Source: Collimonas pratensis
Lineage (GTDB): Bacteria; Pseudomonadota; Gammaproteobacteria; Burkholderiales; Burkholderiaceae_D
DNA length: 64,000 nucleotides
Direction of reading: 5' to 3'
NCBI RefSeq assembly: GCF_001584185.1
Contig: NZ_CP013234.1
Location: 1,860,001-1,924,000, forward strand
The translations under genes and the position numbers were made by a program. Of the stretch, positions 62,519 through 64,000 are shown piece by piece; within the stretch, counting starts at the first letter, position 1; each line of letters begins with the position of its first letter. The notes under the pieces are model-generated. The model was not told the DNA's origin and did no database searches. It was given only the letters and a program-made list of their open reading frames with translations.

Positions 62519-63826
62519 ATGTCCGATCTCTTTAGCGTAGCACCCACTCCACCGCTGGCCGAAGCGCTGCGTCCGGCCACCTTGGATGACGTTATCGGGC
62601 AAAGCCATCTGCTGGGGCCGGGCAAGCCGCTGCGGCTGGCCTTTGAGTCGGGCAAGCCGCATTCGATGATCCTGTGGGGGCCGCCCGGCGTCGGCAAGAC
62701 TACGCTGGCGCGCCTGACCGCGAATGCCTTCGATTGCGAATTCATCCCCTTGTCGGCGGTGTTTTCCGGGGTCAAGGATATCCGCGCCGCGATGGAGCAG
62801 GCACAGCAGTACCTGGCCCAGGGCAAGCACACCATCCTGTTCGTCGATGAAATCCACCGTTTCAACAAATCGCAGCAGGATGCCTTGTTACCGTATGCCG
62901 AATCGGGGCTGGTGACTTTCATTGGCGCCACCACCGAAAATCCCTCGTTTGAAGTCAACTCGGCTTTGCTCTCGCGTGCGCAAGTGTATGTGCTGCAGGC
63001 GCTCACCGAAGACGAGCTCAAGCAGCTGCTGCAACGGGCGCAGCAGCGCGTGCTGTCGCAGCTGCAGTTTGACGAGGCGGCGGTAGACACCCTGATCGGC
63101 TATGCCGACGGCGATGCGCGCCGCCTGCTGAATCTGCTGGAACAGGTCGGCAGCGCGCTCCGGGCTTCCGGCGTGACGCAGGTGACCGCGGAATTCCTGG
63201 AAAATGCCTTGACCCTGAATGCGCGCCGTTTCGACAAGGGCGGCGATAATTTCTACGACCAGATTTCCGCCCTGCATAAATCGGTGCGCGGCTCCAGCCC
63301 GGATGGCGCGCTGTACTGGCTGTGCCGCATGCTGGACGGCGGCGCGGATCCTAAATACCTGTCGCGGCGCATCATCCGCATGGCCTGGGAAGATATCGGC
63401 CTGGCCGATCCGCGCGCCATGCAAATCGCCACCGATGCCGCCGCCACCTTCGAACGCTTGGGGTCGCCGGAAGGCGAGCTGGCGCTGGGGCAGGCGGTGA
63501 TCTACCTGGCGATCGCCGCCAAGAGCAATGCCGGCTACAACGCCTTCAACCAGGCTATGGCATTCGTCAAGAAAGACAAGTCGCGCGAGGTGCCGGTGCA
63601 TCTGCGCAATGCGCCAACCAAGCTGATGAAGGAACTCGGCTACGGTCACGAATATCGCTATGCGCACAATGAGCCGCATGCCTACGCCGCCGGCGAAACC
63701 TACCTGCCGGACGGCATGGAAGATCCGCGCTGGTACCAGCCGGTGCCGCGCGGGGTGGAAGCCAAGATCGCCGAGAAAATGCAGTTCCTCCGCAGCCTGG
63801 ATGACGATGCCAGGGGCGGCAGGTAG
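62519..63826 (+). CDS. rarA: Replication-associated recombination protein A (RarA/MgsA)
   Basis: 435 residues. AAA+ ATPase of the clamp-loader clade: 'LRPATLDDVIGQSHLLGPG', Walker A 'GPPGVGKT' at 54-61, Walker B 'ILFVDEIHRF', sensor 1 'FIGATTENPSFEVN', and the C-terminal tetramer domain with 'SFVKKDK'-like 'AMAFVKKDKSREVPVHLRNA'. Acts at stalled replication forks. Start ATG 62519; the frame extends to 62339 without conserved sequence. Third in the ftsK-lolA-rarA block. Confidence 0.95.
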   Translation: MSDLFSVAPTPPLAEALRPATLDDVIGQSHLLGPGKPLRLAFESGKPHSMILWGPPGVGKTTLARLTANAFDCEFIPLSAVFSGVKDIRAAMEQAQQYLAQGKHTILFVDEIHRFNKSQQDALLPYAESGLVTFIGATTENPSFEVNSALLSRAQVYVLQALTEDELKQLLQRAQQRVLSQLQFDEAAVDTLIGYADGDARRLLNLLEQVGSALRASGVTQVTAEFLENALTLNARRFDKGGDNFYDQISALHKSVRGSSPDGALYWLCRMLDGGADPKYLSRRIIRMAWEDIGLADPRAMQIATDAAATFERLGSPEGELALGQAVIYLAIAAKSNAGYNAFNQAMAFVKKDKSREVPVHLRNAPTKLMKELGYGHEYRYAHNEPHAYAAGETYLPDGMEDPRWYQPVPRGVEAKIAEKMQFLRSLDDDARGGR

Positions 63827-63877
63827 GCCGGCACTACGCTGACCGAGTGATGTGAGTCAGGGCGCCACGCAGACCGA

Positions 63878-63943
63878 GTCATCTGGGGTCATAGTTTTTT
63901 TACGACGGCAGTATCGTCGTAAATTACTCTGACCCCAGATGAC
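63878..63943. repeat. 66-bp inverted repeat with TGACCCCAGA ends
   Basis: GTCATCTGGGGTCA (63878-63891) and TGACCCCAGATGAC (63930-63943) are perfect complements; inside them TACGACG (63901-63907) faces CGTCGTA (63915-63921). This cruciform-like unit lies 52 bp after the rarA stop. A T-run after the left arm could also help terminate rarA. Confidence 0.7.
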
Positions 63944-64000
63944 GGATTCGGAGAAAGGCAGGGCGCATTCATGGCTTTGTTTTCTTACAGCGAGGCAGAC

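Noticed and set aside
63971..64000. Possible partial gene starting MALFSYSEAD at the right edge
   Set aside because: Only ten codons are visible, so neither a gene nor a family can be supported; GGAG and AGG upstream are suggestive only.

Overview
The window reads as one chromosomal segment of a betaproteobacterium, most likely of the family Oxalobacteraceae (Collimonas-like; the genus is a guess from gene content, not a measured match). Pointers are the EarP/EF-P(Arg32) pair, the nadE-glnB neighbourhood, the ftsK-lolA-rarA block, EpsD/E/F/G-type exopolysaccharide genes and high-GC coding with a few AT-rich intergenic patches. I saw no rRNA, tRNA, CRISPR array, prophage or intact insertion sequence. 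Both edges cut through sequence: the left edge truncates an EamA transporter gene.

Layout. 1-1.2 kb: an EamA-type transporter (partial) divergent from a MarR regulator with shared inverted-repeat operators. 1.3-3.2 kb: efp and earP. 3.3-7.9 kb: a cytochrome bd operon on the minus strand (GbsR/MarR regulator, cydP, cydA, cydB, the 56-residue cydX, and a DUF2867 gene overlapping cydX). 8.2-11.8 kb: a specialised Hsp70, HscC, with a polytopic membrane J-domain protein. 12-17.6 kb: ppa, eamA, a COG3146 acyltransferase-fold protein, nadE, glnB. 18-21.8 kb: an organosulfur cassette of two SfnB-family flavoproteins and a DmoA/NtaA-type FMN monooxygenase. 21.8-26.4 kb: a Na+/H+ antiporter with an apparent AUC start, a plasmid-stabilisation-like protein with topoisomerase IB, an FMN reductase and a PAP2 phosphatase.

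27.4-47.8 kb is an exopolysaccharide locus, preceded by an AT-rich 1.1 kb leader. It holds an outer-membrane EpsL, a GumD-like phosphoglucosyltransferase, a small membrane protein with a PEP-CTERM-like tail, EpsD/E/F/G export and chain-length proteins, a polymerase, GumH- and GumM-like glycosyltransferases, a GT2 enzyme, a flippase, two acyltransferases, a secreted GH5 glucanase, and manC/manB plus a second nucleotidyltransferase for GDP-mannose. The GumD/GumM/GumH set predicts a xanthan/acetan-like Man-Glc-Glc lipid-linked core, which fits the presence of a beta-1,4-glucanase.

47.9-64 kb: GNAT and methyltransferase genes, a 1000-residue GH35-ricin lipoprotein, a PEP mutase-family enzyme, a tiny Cys-rich protein and an AraC regulator that share an upstream two-block motif, a radical SAM gene under a near-perfect LexA box, GNAT, Smr-domain protein, trxB, a 157-bp palindromic MITE-like element, ftsK, lolA, fdxA and rarA. 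Three copies of a REP-like palindrome (12.7, 52.4 and 61.9 kb) sit in intergenic 3' positions. Many promoters and operators listed are pattern calls by eye.
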